A stretch of DNA of 64,000 nt, taken from positions 1,798,001 through 1,862,000 of the forward strand of contig OZ245874.1 in assembly GCA_965229335.1 (NCBI GenBank), read 5' to 3'. Under the pieces are notes generated by a model. It saw only the letters and a program-made list of their open reading frames with translations. It made no database searches and was not told the origin of the DNA. The position numbers were made by a program, and so were the translations under genes. This stretch comes from JAFKFH01 sp017307375. Its GTDB lineage: Bacteria > Pseudomonadota > Alphaproteobacteria > Ferrovibrionales > Ferrovibrionaceae. Below are positions 24,513-33,978 of the stretch, one piece after another; position 1 is the first letter of the stretch; each line of letters begins with the position of its first letter.

Positions 24513-26339
24513 ATGCGCCACCAGGCGATGTCTGCCGTCGCAGCCGGCGAAGCGGCCGACCACCAGGTCTTGCAGCCGATCGAGCGGCCGGTCGGGACCG
24601 AGGCGGGGCCGGCGCGCTTCGGCAGCGACGTGGTCGCCGACACGTTGCGGGCGCTCGAATTTCCCTATATCGCGCTGAACCCCGGCGCCAGCTTCCGCGG
24701 CCTGCATGACAGCCTGGTCAACCACCTGGGCAATCAGCGGCCGAGCATGATGCTGTGCCTGCACGAGGAACACGCGGTGGCGATCGCGCAGGGCTATGCC
24801 AAGGTCACCGGCCGGGCGATGGCGGTTGCCGTGCATTCCAACGTCGGGCTGATGCACGCCACCATGGCGATGTTCAATGCCTGGTGCGATCGCATGCCGG
24901 TCGTGGTGATCGGCGCGACCGGCCCGGTCGATGCCGCGATGCGCCGGCCCTGGATCGACTGGATCCATACCGCCCGCGACCAGGGGGCGCTGGTCCGTCC
25001 CTACGTCAAGTGGGATGACCAGCCGGCGTCGCCCAAGGCCGCGCGCGAGGCGCTGATGCGCGGCACCTGGCTTGCCGAGACCGCACCGCGCGGCCCGGTC
25101 TACATCAATCTCGATGCCGAGATGCAGGAAGGCGCGCTCGAAGCGCCGCTGCCGCCGATCGATGCCGCCCGCTTCCGCCCGGCGGTCGCCACCGCCGCGC
25201 CGGCCGATGCGATCCAGAACTGCGTCGAAATCCTGCGCGGCGCCGAACGTCCGGTGATGCTGGTCGGCCGGGTCGGCCGCGACGAGGCCGGCTGGCGCCA
25301 GCGCATCGTGCTGGCCGAGACGCTGGGCCTGCGCGTGATCACCGACCTGAAGGTCGGCGCCGGCTTTCCCACCGACCACTTCCTGCATGTCGGCGCGCCC
25401 GGGATCTTTGCCGGGCCGGCGGCCCAGGCGGCACTCGCCGAGGCGGACGTGGTGCTGAGCCTCGATTGGGTCGACCTCGCCGGCACGCTGACCGCAGCGC
25501 TGGGCGACCGCCCGGCACCGACCGTCATCCAGGTCTCGGTCGATCAGCAGATCCACAACGGCTGGAGCATGGATCACCAAGGGCTCGCCCCGGTCGACAT
25601 TCATCTCGGCACCGAGCCCGAGACGGCGGTGGCGGCGATGGTGCTGCTGCTCGAATCCGCGGCTGCGCCGGCGGAACAGCCGCCCGTCGTGCCGGCGCCC
25701 GCGCCGCTGGCCGACGAAGGGAAGATCTCGGTCGAGCACCTGGCCCTGGCCTTGCGCCACGCCGTCGCCGCCCGGGACGTATCGCTCACGCACCTGCCGC
25801 TTTCCTGGAACGGGGCGTGGTGGCCGTTCCGCCATCCGCTCGACTTCCTCGGTTCCGATGGCGGCGGCGGCATCGGCGGCGGGCCTGGCATTTCGGTCGG
25901 GGCGGCGCTGGCGTTGCGCGACGCCGCCACGGGTCGCCTGCCCGTGGCGATCTGCGGCGACGGCGACTTCCTGATGGGGGTGACATCGCTGTGGACGGCG
26001 GTGCACTACCGCATCCCCTTGCTGATCGTGATCGCCAACAACCAGTCGTTCTTCAACGACGAGGTCCACCAGGAACGGGTGGCGCGCCAGCGCAACCGGC
26101 CGGTCGAGAACAAGTGGATCGGCCAGCGCATGGTCGATCCGGAGATCGATCTGGCACAACTGGCCCGCGCCCAGGGCGCGGAGGGCTTCGGGCCGGTTCA
26201 CGACCGCGCCGATCTGGTCGCGGTCTTCCAGGCCGCGATCCGGGCGGTCGACGCCGGCGGTGTCGCGGTCGTCGATGTCCGGGTCGAGCCCGGCTATACC
26301 CCGGCGATGACCACCGCGCTGACGCGGAGCGGACAATGA
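24513..26339 (+). CDS. Thiamine-diphosphate-dependent decarboxylase/carboligase (acetolactate synthase-like)
   Basis: A 608-residue three-domain TPP enzyme. The N-terminal catalytic glutamate region is 'CLHEEHAVAIAQGYA' around residue 85. The middle domain spans about 220-370, and the TPP/Mg motif 'CGDGDFLMG ... VIANN' begins near residue 480. GGGAGGG precedes ATG 24513. It resembles the benzoylformate-decarboxylase/acetolactate-synthase group, and with the aldehyde dehydrogenase downstream it would suit decarboxylation of a 2-oxo acid to an aldehyde. The ATPase gene overlaps its stop, tying it to the importer. Confidence 0.88.
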   Translation: MRHQAMSAVAAGEAADHQVLQPIERPVGTEAGPARFGSDVVADTLRALEFPYIALNPGASFRGLHDSLVNHLGNQRPSMMLCLHEEHAVAIAQGYAKVTGRAMAVAVHSNVGLMHATMAMFNAWCDRMPVVVIGATGPVDAAMRRPWIDWIHTARDQGALVRPYVKWDDQPASPKAAREALMRGTWLAETAPRGPVYINLDAEMQEGALEAPLPPIDAARFRPAVATAAPADAIQNCVEILRGAERPVMLVGRVGRDEAGWRQRIVLAETLGLRVITDLKVGAGFPTDHFLHVGAPGIFAGPAAQAALAEADVVLSLDWVDLAGTLTAALGDRPAPTVIQVSVDQQIHNGWSMDHQGLAPVDIHLGTEPETAVAAMVLLLESAAAPAEQPPVVPAPAPLADEGKISVEHLALALRHAVAARDVSLTHLPLSWNGAWWPFRHPLDFLGSDGGGGIGGGPGISVGAALALRDAATGRLPVAICGDGDFLMGVTSLWTAVHYRIPLLIVIANNQSFFNDEVHQERVARQRNRPVENKWIGQRMVDPEIDLAQLARAQGAEGFGPVHDRADLVAVFQAAIRAVDAGGVAVVDVRVEPGYTPAMTTALTRSGQ

Positions 26340-27184
26340 GCGCCAAGGTGATGCCCTTCGCCCCTCAGCCCACCATGGAAATGCCGATCCTCGTCGTCGA
26401 GGATGTCGTCAAGCGCTTCGATACGCCCGAAGGGCCGCTTACCGCCGTCGACCACATGTCGTTCAGCGTGCGCGAGGGCGAGTTCGTCTCGATCATCGGT
26501 CCGTCGGGCTGTGGCAAGTCGACGCTGTTCAGCGTGCTGGGCGGGCTGGTCGGCGGCTATGAGGGCAAGGTCACGATCGAGGGCCAGCCGATTGCCGGAC
26601 CGCACCCGGCCATCGGCATGGTGTTTCAGGAGGATTCGACCTTTCCCTGGCGCAGCGTCCTCGACAACGTCGCCTTCCCGCTGGAGATCCAGGGCATGTC
26701 CAAGGCCGACCGCTATGCGCGGGCCCGGCATTTCATCGCCATGGTCGGTCTGGAAGGGTTCGAGAAACGTTTTCCCGCCGAGCTTTCGGGCGGCATGCGC
26801 CAGCGCGTCTCGATCGCGCGGACGCTGGCCTTCCAGCCCAAGATCCTGCTGATGGACGAACCGTTCGGCGCCCTCGACGAACAGACGCGCCTGTTGCTGG
26901 GCGACAAGGTGTTGCAGATTCAGCAGCAGCTGCGCCAGACCATGCTGCTGATCACCCATTCGATCTCCGAGGCGGTGCAGCTCTCCGATCGTATCGTCGT
27001 GATGACCTATCGTCCCGGCCGGGTGAAGCGGATCATCGACATCGACCTGCCCCGGCCGCGCTCGATCGACGTGGTTTCGAGCGAGGCGTTCGGGCGCTAT
27101 GTCGCCGCGATCTGGAGCGACCTGCGCGACGAGGCCAGCCGAGGCATGAACGATGCCGAGGCGCGCCAGCGGTCGTCGTCATGA
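26336..27184 (+). CDS. ABC transporter ATP-binding protein (NMT1/SsuB-type)
   Basis: A 282-residue ATPase with Walker A GPSGCGKST, Q-loop 'MVFQEDSTFPWRS', signature LSGGMRQR and Walker B 'ILLMDEPFGALDEQ'. The ATG overlaps the stop of the TPP-enzyme gene, and its own stop overlaps the first permease. It belongs to the nitrate/sulfonate/taurine group and should energise import by the binding protein 27969-28931. Confidence 0.92.
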   Translation: MSAKVMPFAPQPTMEMPILVVEDVVKRFDTPEGPLTAVDHMSFSVREGEFVSIIGPSGCGKSTLFSVLGGLVGGYEGKVTIEGQPIAGPHPAIGMVFQEDSTFPWRSVLDNVAFPLEIQGMSKADRYARARHFIAMVGLEGFEKRFPAELSGGMRQRVSIARTLAFQPKILLMDEPFGALDEQTRLLLGDKVLQIQQQLRQTMLLITHSISEAVQLSDRIVVMTYRPGRVKRIIDIDLPRPRSIDVVSSEAFGRYVAAIWSDLRDEASRGMNDAEARQRSSS

Positions 27185-27945
27185 GGGAGGCGCGCCGGTA
27201 CCGCCTGCCGCCGATCGCCTTCGGCCTGGGCACGGTGATCCTGGCCTTTGCCGTGATCGAAGTCCTGATCCGCGCAGACGTGATCAGCCAGTACGTGATG
27301 CCGACGCCCTGGCAGGTGCTGCTGTCGTTCGGCCGTGTCGTCGCCGAGGAGGATATCCCGCATCGCTTCCTGGCGACCGCCGGCGAGTGCCTCGCGGCGG
27401 GCGCGCTGATGTCGGTTTTCGGCATGCTGCTCGGGGTCGCGCTCTATCGTTTCCGCCTGCTGCGCGCCGCCACCGAAACCTGGGTCGCGGCCTTCGCCGC
27501 CGCGCCGCTGGTGCTGGCCTATCCGCTGTTCCTGGTGATCTTCGGTCGCACTGCCTGGACGATCATCATGATCGGATTCCTGTCCGGCCTGGCGCCGGTC
27601 GCGCTGAAGACGCTCGAGGGGTTGACCGGCGTGCGTCCCGCGCTGCTCAACGTCGGCCGCTCGTTTCGCCTGACGCCGGCCCAGCAGTTCTGGAAGGTGC
27701 TGTTCCCGGCCGCGGTGCCGACGATCTTCGTCGGCTTCCGGCTCGGTTTCATCTTCGCGCTGATCAACGTGGTCGGCGTCGAATTCCTGATCAATTTCGG
27801 CGGGCTGGGTCAGCTGATCAACGAGCTGGCAGAACGCTACGACCTGCCCGGCACCTATGCCGCGATCACTTTCGTCATCCTCGTCAGCGTCCTGTTCTTC
27901 ATCGCGCTGGAAGGAATCGAACGCTGGCTGCGACCGGCGTCATGA
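27181..27945 (+). CDS. ABC transporter permease, first of two (SsuC-like)
   Basis: A 254-residue permease with about six membrane segments. The EAA-type loop is 'VGRSFRLTPAQQFWKVLFP' around residues 159-177. It overlaps the ATPase gene in ATGA. A second, different permease lies on the far side of the binding-protein gene, so the channel is probably a heterodimer, which is uncommon for this importer family. Confidence 0.92.
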   Translation: MREARRYRLPPIAFGLGTVILAFAVIEVLIRADVISQYVMPTPWQVLLSFGRVVAEEDIPHRFLATAGECLAAGALMSVFGMLLGVALYRFRLLRAATETWVAAFAAAPLVLAYPLFLVIFGRTAWTIIMIGFLSGLAPVALKTLEGLTGVRPALLNVGRSFRLTPAQQFWKVLFPAAVPTIFVGFRLGFIFALINVVGVEFLINFGGLGQLINELAERYDLPGTYAAITFVILVSVLFFIALEGIERWLRPAS

Positions 27946-27968
27946 GAGAATTCTTAGGGAGGAGAACC

Positions 27969-28931
27969 ATGAAGAAGACGATAGCGGCGATAGCCGGCAC
28001 GCTGATGGCGCTGGGGCTGATGCAGACGCCAGCAGCCAATGCCCAGGACGTGCTGCGGCTGGCCATCGGCCAGCGCGGCAACTGGGATACCTCGGTCTCC
28101 GAGCTCGGCCAGCGGGCGGGCATCTTCAAGAAGCACGGTCTCGAACTGAAGATCCTCTATACCCAGGGCGGCGGCGAAACCCAGCAGGCCGTGATATCGG
28201 GCAGCGTCGAGGTCGGCATCGCGGCCGGCATCATGGGGGTCATCTCGGCCTTCGGCAAGAATGCGCCGGTCCGCATCATCGGTGCCGAGACGACCGGCGG
28301 TGCCGACCTCTTCTGGTACGTCAAGGCGGACTCGCCGCTGAAGACCCTGAAGGACCTGGAAGGCAAGACCGTCGCCTATTCGACCAACGGTTCGTCGACC
28401 CATGGCGTGGTCATGGCCTATCAGAACGAGAACGGGATCAAGATGAAGCCGGTGACGACCGGCGGCCCGGCCGCGACCCTGACCCAGGTGATGTCGGGCC
28501 AGATCGACGTCGGCTGGTCGGCGCCGCCCTTCGGCCTCGACCTGCTCGACCAGGGCAAGATCCGCATCATCGCCAGCGGCGAGGATGCCGCCGCGTTCCG
28601 CGGCCAGACGGTGCGTCTCAACATCACCAACGTCCAGACGCTGAAGGCCAAGAAGGATCAGATCGTCCGCTACATGACGGCCTATCGCGAGACCGTCGAC
28701 TGGATGTACTCGAGCCCCGATGCGATCAAGGCCTATGCCGAATTCGTCGGTATCCCCGAGGCGATCGCCAGGCGGACGCGCGACGAGTTCTTCCCCAAGA
28801 AGGCGATCGACCCGGACAAGATCGTCGGGCTCGACGCGGTGATGCCCGATGCCGTCGCGCTCAAATACATCCCCGCGCCGCTGACCAAGGATCAGCTGGC
28901 CGAGCTGATCCAGATCCCGCCTCGGCAGTAA
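27969..28931 (+). CDS. NMT1/THI5-type periplasmic binding protein
   Basis: A 320-residue exported binding protein. The Sec signal peptide has a KK N-terminus, a hydrophobic core and 'PAANAQ' near residue 25. The mature part carries 'QRAGIFKKHGLELKILYTQG' and 'LEGKTVAYSTNGSSTHGVV', typical of the NMT1 group. AGGGAGGAG precedes the ATG. The gene sits between the two permease genes. Its ligand may be the 2-oxo acid or aromatic precursor handled by the TPP enzyme; this is inference from context. Confidence 0.92.
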   Translation: MKKTIAAIAGTLMALGLMQTPAANAQDVLRLAIGQRGNWDTSVSELGQRAGIFKKHGLELKILYTQGGGETQQAVISGSVEVGIAAGIMGVISAFGKNAPVRIIGAETTGGADLFWYVKADSPLKTLKDLEGKTVAYSTNGSSTHGVVMAYQNENGIKMKPVTTGGPAATLTQVMSGQIDVGWSAPPFGLDLLDQGKIRIIASGEDAAAFRGQTVRLNITNVQTLKAKKDQIVRYMTAYRETVDWMYSSPDAIKAYAEFVGIPEAIARRTRDEFFPKKAIDPDKIVGLDAVMPDAVALKYIPAPLTKDQLAELIQIPPRQ

Positions 28932-28945
28932 GGGAGAACCTGGCG

Positions 28946-29731
28946 ATGACCGATGCCAGCCTGATCACATCGTCGCGGCGGCTGTTGTCGCCGGTTGCGG
29001 CGCTGCGCATCGGCATCGTCGCGGCGGTGCTGGGGACCTGGGAGATCGTCGCCGCATCGGGCCTTCTGTTCCGCGACGTCGTGCCCTCGCTGCCGGCGAT
29101 CGGCAAGGCGCTGGGGCAGCTGCTGATCGACCCGGTCTATTATGCCAATCTCGGCGTCACCGTCGGCGAACTCCTCGGCGCCCTGGCGGTCGGCGGCGGG
29201 CTCGGGCTCGCCGTCGGCATGGTGCTCGGCGCCAACGCCTATCTCGGCAAGGCGTTCGAGGAATTTCTCTACTATCTCGGCCCGACGCCCAAGATCATCT
29301 TCTTTCCGGTCATGCTGCTCTGGTTCGGCGTCGACACCGGTTCGAAGGTCGCGATGGGCGCGTTGTCCTGCTTCTTTCCGATCGCGGTATCGGCGCTGTC
29401 CGGCATGCGCCAGGTCGACGGCGTGCTGATCCGCGTCGGCCGCTCGTTCCGTGCCAGCACCTGGCAGATGGTGACCAAGATCTATCTGCCGGCGATGCGC
29501 CATCCGATCGTCAACGGTCTGCGCCTGGGACTCGGCGTCGCCATCATCGGCACCTTGCTGGCCGAGACCAAGATGTCGAACCAGGGCCTCGGCTTCCTGA
29601 TCATCCAGACCTATACCACCTTCAACATGCCACGCATGTATGCGCTGCTGATCACGCTGTTCCTGCTGGCGATCGGGCTCAACGCGCTGATCGCCTGGTT
29701 CTCGGGCGGCGGCGCCGCCAGAAAGTCGTGA
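28946..29731 (+). CDS. ABC transporter permease, second of two (SsuC-like)
   Basis: A 261-residue permease with the EAA-type loop 'VGRSFRASTWQMVTKIYLP' near residues 170-188. It resembles the first permease in that loop but differs elsewhere, for instance in its longer N-terminus. GGGAGA precedes the ATG. It probably pairs with the 254-residue permease. The following aldehyde dehydrogenase gene begins at or just after its stop, so the catabolic and transport genes share a transcript. Confidence 0.92.
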   Translation: MTDASLITSSRRLLSPVAALRIGIVAAVLGTWEIVAASGLLFRDVVPSLPAIGKALGQLLIDPVYYANLGVTVGELLGALAVGGGLGLAVGMVLGANAYLGKAFEEFLYYLGPTPKIIFFPVMLLWFGVDTGSKVAMGALSCFFPIAVSALSGMRQVDGVLIRVGRSFRASTWQMVTKIYLPAMRHPIVNGLRLGLGVAIIGTLLAETKMSNQGLGFLIIQTYTTFNMPRMYALLITLFLLAIGLNALIAWFSGGGAARKS

Positions 29732-29733
29732 CC

Positions 29734-31197
29734 ATGACCGATCCGCTGTCGCTGTTGCCCGTTCATCGCGACCTGTTCTATGGCGGCGCCTGGGCCGCGC
29801 CGCTGTCGAATCGCAGGGTTGCAACCTACAGCCCGGGTACGGGTCAGGCCGTCGCGGAGGTGGCCGAGGCGGGACCCGCGGATGTCGATGCTGCGGTCGC
29901 GGCGGCGGCGCGCACCTTCCGCGACTGGCGCGGGGTGATGCCGCAGGAACGGGCCCGGCTGCTGCGCGAGGTTGCGCGGATCCTGCGGGCCCACGCAACC
30001 GAGCTTGCCACCATCGATGCCGTCAACTGCGGCAATCCGGTGCACGAGATGACCTCGGACGCGATGATCGGTGCCGCGCAGCTCGACTTCTTCGCCGGCC
30101 TCGTCACCGAGATGAAGGGCGCCTCGATCCCGATGGGGCCCGACGCGGTGAACTTCTCGGTACGCCAGCCGCTCGGCGTCGTCGCCCGGATCCTCGCCTT
30201 CAACCACCCGTTCATGTTCTGCGCCGGCAAGATGGCGGCACCGCTGGCCGCCGGCAACACCATCATCGTCAAGCCGCCCGAACAGGCGCCGCTGTCGGCG
30301 CTGCGCCTGGCGGAACTGCTCGACGGGGTTCTGCCGCCGGGCGTCTTCAACGTACTGCCGGGCGGGGCTGCGGCCGGCGCGGCGCTGGCCGGCCATCCCG
30401 GCGTGGCCAAGGTCGGGCTGATCGGCAGCGTCGCGGCCGGGCGCGCGGTCATGCGGGCGGCGAGCGACACGATCAAGCCGGTACTGCTGGAACTCGGCGG
30501 CAAGAATGCACTGATCGCCTATCCGGACGCCGATCCCGACAAGGTCGCCGATGCGGTGATCGGGGGCATGAACTTCACCTGGTGCGGCCAGTCCTGCGGA
30601 TCGACCAGCCGGGCGTTCATCCATCGCGACATCTACGAGGCGGTCCTCGAACGTGTCGGGGCGCGTATCGACCGCTTCAAGCCGGGCCTGCCGACCGATC
30701 CGGCGACGACGATGGGCGCGATCGTGTCCGCCCGTCAGCTCGATCGGATCGAAGGCTTCATCGCCTCGGCGAAGGAGGAGGGCGCCCGCCTGATCTGTGG
30801 CGGCAAGCGGCCTGCCGATCCGGCGCTGGCCGGCGGCCACTATCTGGAACCGACCGTCTTTGCCGACGTGACGCCAGCGATGCGCATCGCGCGCGAGGAA
30901 ATCTTCGGCCCGGTACTGTCGATCCTGCCCTGGACCGACGAGGCCTGGATGATCGACGCGGTCAATCAGGTCGAATACGGTCTGACCTGTGCCATCTGGA
31001 CCCGCGACGTCGCCACCGCCCATCGCACAGCCTTGGCGGTCGAGGCCGGCTTCGTCTGGATCAACGAGGTTTCCAAGCACTTCCTGGGCGCTCCGTTCGG
31101 CGGGGTCAAGCAATCGGGCATCGGACGCGAGGAATGCCTGGAGGAACTGATCGGCTTCACCCAGGAAAAGAACATCCACGTCAGCCTGAAGGCGTGA
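29734..31197 (+). CDS. NAD(P)-dependent aldehyde dehydrogenase
   Basis: A 487-residue aldehyde dehydrogenase. The nucleotide-fold residues include 'FNHPFMF', the general base is in 'LELGGKNA' near residue 252, and the catalytic cysteine is in 'CGQSCGSTSR' near residue 288. 'EEIFGPVLS' lies near residue 390. It oxidises an aldehyde to an acid; the TPP decarboxylase at the head of the cluster may supply that aldehyde. I use ATG 29734; a GTG at 29728 overlapping the permease stop is also possible. Confidence 0.92.
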   Translation: MTDPLSLLPVHRDLFYGGAWAAPLSNRRVATYSPGTGQAVAEVAEAGPADVDAAVAAAARTFRDWRGVMPQERARLLREVARILRAHATELATIDAVNCGNPVHEMTSDAMIGAAQLDFFAGLVTEMKGASIPMGPDAVNFSVRQPLGVVARILAFNHPFMFCAGKMAAPLAAGNTIIVKPPEQAPLSALRLAELLDGVLPPGVFNVLPGGAAAGAALAGHPGVAKVGLIGSVAAGRAVMRAASDTIKPVLLELGGKNALIAYPDADPDKVADAVIGGMNFTWCGQSCGSTSRAFIHRDIYEAVLERVGARIDRFKPGLPTDPATTMGAIVSARQLDRIEGFIASAKEEGARLICGGKRPADPALAGGHYLEPTVFADVTPAMRIAREEIFGPVLSILPWTDEAWMIDAVNQVEYGLTCAIWTRDVATAHRTALAVEAGFVWINEVSKHFLGAPFGGVKQSGIGREECLEELIGFTQEKNIHVSLKA

Positions 31198-31201
31198 GCC
31201 G

Positions 31202-31675
31202 ATGGCGCGCCGGCCCGCGGTCGTCATTCCGCGCAGCGATCGCCTGTCGCATCTGGTCGGTGATGCGATGCGGGCGTTGATCCGCGGGTTGCAGCTGCGC
31301 CTGTCGGACGGGCCGATCTCCTACGGTCACTGGGCGTTCCTGCGCATCCTCTGGCATCAGGACGGCCTGTCCCAGCGCATGCTGGCCCGGCGCGCGGGTT
31401 TGAGCGAGCCGACGACGTCGGCGGCGCTCGACGCGCTGGAAACGCTGGGTCTGGTCGAACGCCGGGCTCCACCCGGCGGCCGGCGGCCGCTGATCCGCCT
31501 GACGGCCGAGGGGCGTGCCCTGGAGACCCGGCTGTTGCCTTTCGCCACCGACGTCAACCGTGCCGCCCTGCGCGGCATCCCGGCGCTGGATCTGGCGGCG
31601 ACCTGCCGCACGCTGGAAGCGATGGTCGACAATCTCGGCCCACCGGCGGACACGAAATCGAGGAAGACATCATGA
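31202..31675 (+). CDS. MarR-family transcriptional regulator
   Basis: A 157-residue MarR protein. The winged helix contains 'LSQRMLARRAGLSEPTTSAA' and the wing 'VERRAPPGGRRPLIRLTAEG'. It lies four bases after the aldehyde dehydrogenase and overlaps the class II aldolase gene (ATGA), so it is inside the operon it may control. It resembles the MarR protein encoded at 23885 in the segment around 'LWHQDGLSQR'/'LWHEDGLTQR', suggesting related regulators for neighbouring pathways. Confidence 0.88.
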   Translation: MARRPAVVIPRSDRLSHLVGDAMRALIRGLQLRLSDGPISYGHWAFLRILWHQDGLSQRMLARRAGLSEPTTSAALDALETLGLVERRAPPGGRRPLIRLTAEGRALETRLLPFATDVNRAALRGIPALDLAATCRTLEAMVDNLGPPADTKSRKTS

Positions 31676-32385
31676 CCGACCTTGCCACCGCGGTAGCCGA
31701 TCTGGTCGCCGCCAACCATATCCTGTTCACCCATCGTGTCGTCGACGGCTTCGGCCATGCCAGCGTGCGCCTTGGGCCGGACCGTTTCCTGCTGGCCCGC
31801 AACATGGCGCCGGGGCTGGTCACGGCGGACGATATCCTGACCTTCGATCTCGACGGCGAGGCGCTCGACGCCCAGGGTCGCTCCGTCTATCTCGAACGGT
31901 TCATCCATGGCGAAATCTACCGCGCCCGTCCCGACGTGCAGGCGGTGGTGCACAGCCATGCCGCCACCGTCATCCCGTTCGGTGTCTCGCAGATGCCGCT
32001 CCGCCCGATCTTCCACATGGCGGGCTTCCTGCGCGGCCCCGCGCCGATCTTCGAGATCCGCGATCATGCCGGCGAGGCGAGCGATCTGCTGATCCGCAAC
32101 CGCGAGCTCGGCGTGGCGCTGGCCGACAGCCTGGGCGGCAACGCGGTGGTGCTGATGCGCGGTCACGGCGCGACGATCGTCGGCAACAGCCTGCCCCAGG
32201 CCGTCTATCGGGCGATCTACACCGCCGTCAATGCCGGGTTGCAGTCCGAGGCGCTGCGGCTGGGCGAGGTCACCTTCCTCACCGAGGGCGAGGCCGATGC
32301 CGCCGCGGCCAGCAACGACGGCCAGCTGATGCGTGCCTGGAATCTGTGGAAGCGCCAGGCTGCCGAAGCCGTCATCAGGGCGTAA
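31672..32385 (+). CDS. Class II aldolase/adducin-family enzyme, possible aromatic-acid decarboxylase
   Basis: A 237-residue zinc enzyme. Metal-binding histidines are visible in 'VVHSHAATVIPFG' and 'MRGHGATIVG'. The run 'PIFHMAGFLRGPAPIFEIRD' resembles the branch containing 3-hydroxy-2-methylpyridine-4,5-dicarboxylate 4-decarboxylase and 3,4-dihydroxyphthalate decarboxylase more than sugar-phosphate aldolases. It ends the block E operon and overlaps the convergent CoA-ligase gene by 11 bases. Decarboxylation of an aromatic or heteroaromatic acid is a reasonable guess, but an aldol cleavage is not excluded. Confidence 0.85.
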   Translation: MTDLATAVADLVAANHILFTHRVVDGFGHASVRLGPDRFLLARNMAPGLVTADDILTFDLDGEALDAQGRSVYLERFIHGEIYRARPDVQAVVHSHAATVIPFGVSQMPLRPIFHMAGFLRGPAPIFEIRDHAGEASDLLIRNRELGVALADSLGGNAVVLMRGHGATIVGNSLPQAVYRAIYTAVNAGLQSEALRLGEVTFLTEGEADAAAASNDGQLMRAWNLWKRQAAEAVIRA

Positions 32386-33958
32386 GCCGCTCGCGCTTGA
32401 CCACGACACCCGCCTTCTCGCGGTCCCAGGCGTCGGCGGTGACGCCCGCTGTGCGCAGCACATGTTTCTGCACTTTCTGCGTCGGGGTCTTGGGCAGGTC
32501 GTCGAGGACGCGGATGTAGCGCGGGATCATGAAATGGGCGAGGCGCGGGCGCAGGAAGTCGATCAGCGCCACCGGGTCCAGCGTGTGGCCCGGGGCCAGC
32601 GAGACGGCGACCAGCACCTCGTCCTCGGCGATCTCGGAGGCCACCGCGACGGCCGCGGCCTCGCGGATCGCCGGATAGGCGCAGACTTCCGTCTCGACCT
32701 CGAACGACGAGATGTTCTCGCCGCGCCGGCGGATCGCATCCTTGATCCGGTCGACGAAGAAGAAGTTACCTGCAGTGTCGACGCGGAAGCCGTCGCCGGT
32801 ATGGAACCAGCCGTTGCGCCAGGCACGCGCCGTCGCCTCCGGGTTCTTGTAGTAGCCGTGGTTCATCGCCCAGGGCTGGTCGGTGCGCACGATCAGCTCG
32901 CCCACCATGCCCGGCGGTACTTCGTTGTCGTTTTCGTCGACGACGCGGGCCGCGACTCCCGGTCGCGGCCGCCCGCAGGAGGAGACGACCGTCGGATTCC
33001 GTTCCGACAGCAGCGGGCAGGACACTTCCGTCATGTTGAACGTCGTCATCACCGTGACGTCGAAACGGCGGCCGAAGCCGATCGCGTCCTCGTCGAGCGG
33101 CAGGGCGGTGACCCAGCGCAAGGCCGTATCGTTGCCCGCCGGCTCGGGTCGCTTCATCAGGAAGCCTGCCATCACCCCGAGCAGGATCAATGTCGTCGTG
33201 CCGGTGCGCGCGACGGTGTCCCAGAAACCGTCGGTCGAGAAGCCGTCGACCAGCGCGATCGATCCGCCGCGCGACAGCATCAGGTGGATCGGGATCGTGC
33301 CGCCGGCGTGGAACAGCGGCAGGGTGATCAGGTGGCGGTCGGCGGCGGTGGCCAGGGGGAAGCCCTGGCCGCTGGCATGGAGATGGGCGTAGGACGACAG
33401 CACGCCTTTCGACGGGCCGGTGGTGCCCGACGTGAAGATGATCGCCTGCGTCGTCCAGGGTTCGATCGGGGTCGGGGCATCGGCCACCTCGGCCGGAGCG
33501 TCGTCGAGGATGTCGGCCGCATGGCGGATCAGGCCGGGCAGGTCGATGCCCTTGTCGCGGAAGACCACCAGTTGTCTCAGCCGGCCACGATCGACCGTGG
33601 CGAGGCGCTCGACCAGGTCGCCATGAACGATGCCGATCGCCGCGTCCGACAGCGCCACGACATGTTCGAGGATGCCGCCGCGATAGGCCAGGTTGATCGG
33701 GACGTAGACTGCGCCGAGATAGTTGACGGCAAACCACACCTTCAGGCAGTCAGGCCCGTTGGGCAGCCAGACCAGCACGTGATCGCCCTGGACCACGCCG
33801 ATATCCTGCAGCGCGCGGGCGGCGCGCCGGACATGGCCCCGCAGTTCGGCGTGGGTCCAGGTCGTGCCGTCCTGGAAGACGGCGAAGATGTCGTCCGGCC
33901 GCTCGGCGGCACGGCGGTCGACCAGATTGCGGATGACACACTCGTCTGCAGTCGGCAT
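32375..33958 (-). CDS. AMP-dependent acyl-CoA synthetase/ligase
   Basis: A 527-residue adenylate-forming ligase. The ATP-binding motif 'IFTSGTTGPSKGV' is near residue 180, 'NMTEVS' near 312, and the hinge 'DRIKDAIRRRGENISSFEVE' near 415; 'PKTPTQKVQKH' holds the probable catalytic lysine. It resembles the crotonobetaine/carnitine-CoA ligase group. ATG 33958 is used, but a TTG two codons earlier (33964) has better spacing to GGAGGA. It follows the acyl-CoA carboxylase gene after 20 bases and should produce the CoA ester for that enzyme. Confidence 0.9.
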   Translation of the reverse strand: MPTADECVIRNLVDRRAAERPDDIFAVFQDGTTWTHAELRGHVRRAARALQDIGVVQGDHVLVWLPNGPDCLKVWFAVNYLGAVYVPINLAYRGGILEHVVALSDAAIGIVHGDLVERLATVDRGRLRQLVVFRDKGIDLPGLIRHAADILDDAPAEVADAPTPIEPWTTQAIIFTSGTTGPSKGVLSSYAHLHASGQGFPLATAADRHLITLPLFHAGGTIPIHLMLSRGGSIALVDGFSTDGFWDTVARTGTTTLILLGVMAGFLMKRPEPAGNDTALRWVTALPLDEDAIGFGRRFDVTVMTTFNMTEVSCPLLSERNPTVVSSCGRPRPGVAARVVDENDNEVPPGMVGELIVRTDQPWAMNHGYYKNPEATARAWRNGWFHTGDGFRVDTAGNFFFVDRIKDAIRRRGENISSFEVETEVCAYPAIREAAAVAVASEIAEDEVLVAVSLAPGHTLDPVALIDFLRPRLAHFMIPRYIRVLDDLPKTPTQKVQKHVLRTAGVTADAWDREKAGVVVKRERLTP

Positions 33959-33978
33959 GGGCAAGGCGGATCCTCCGG

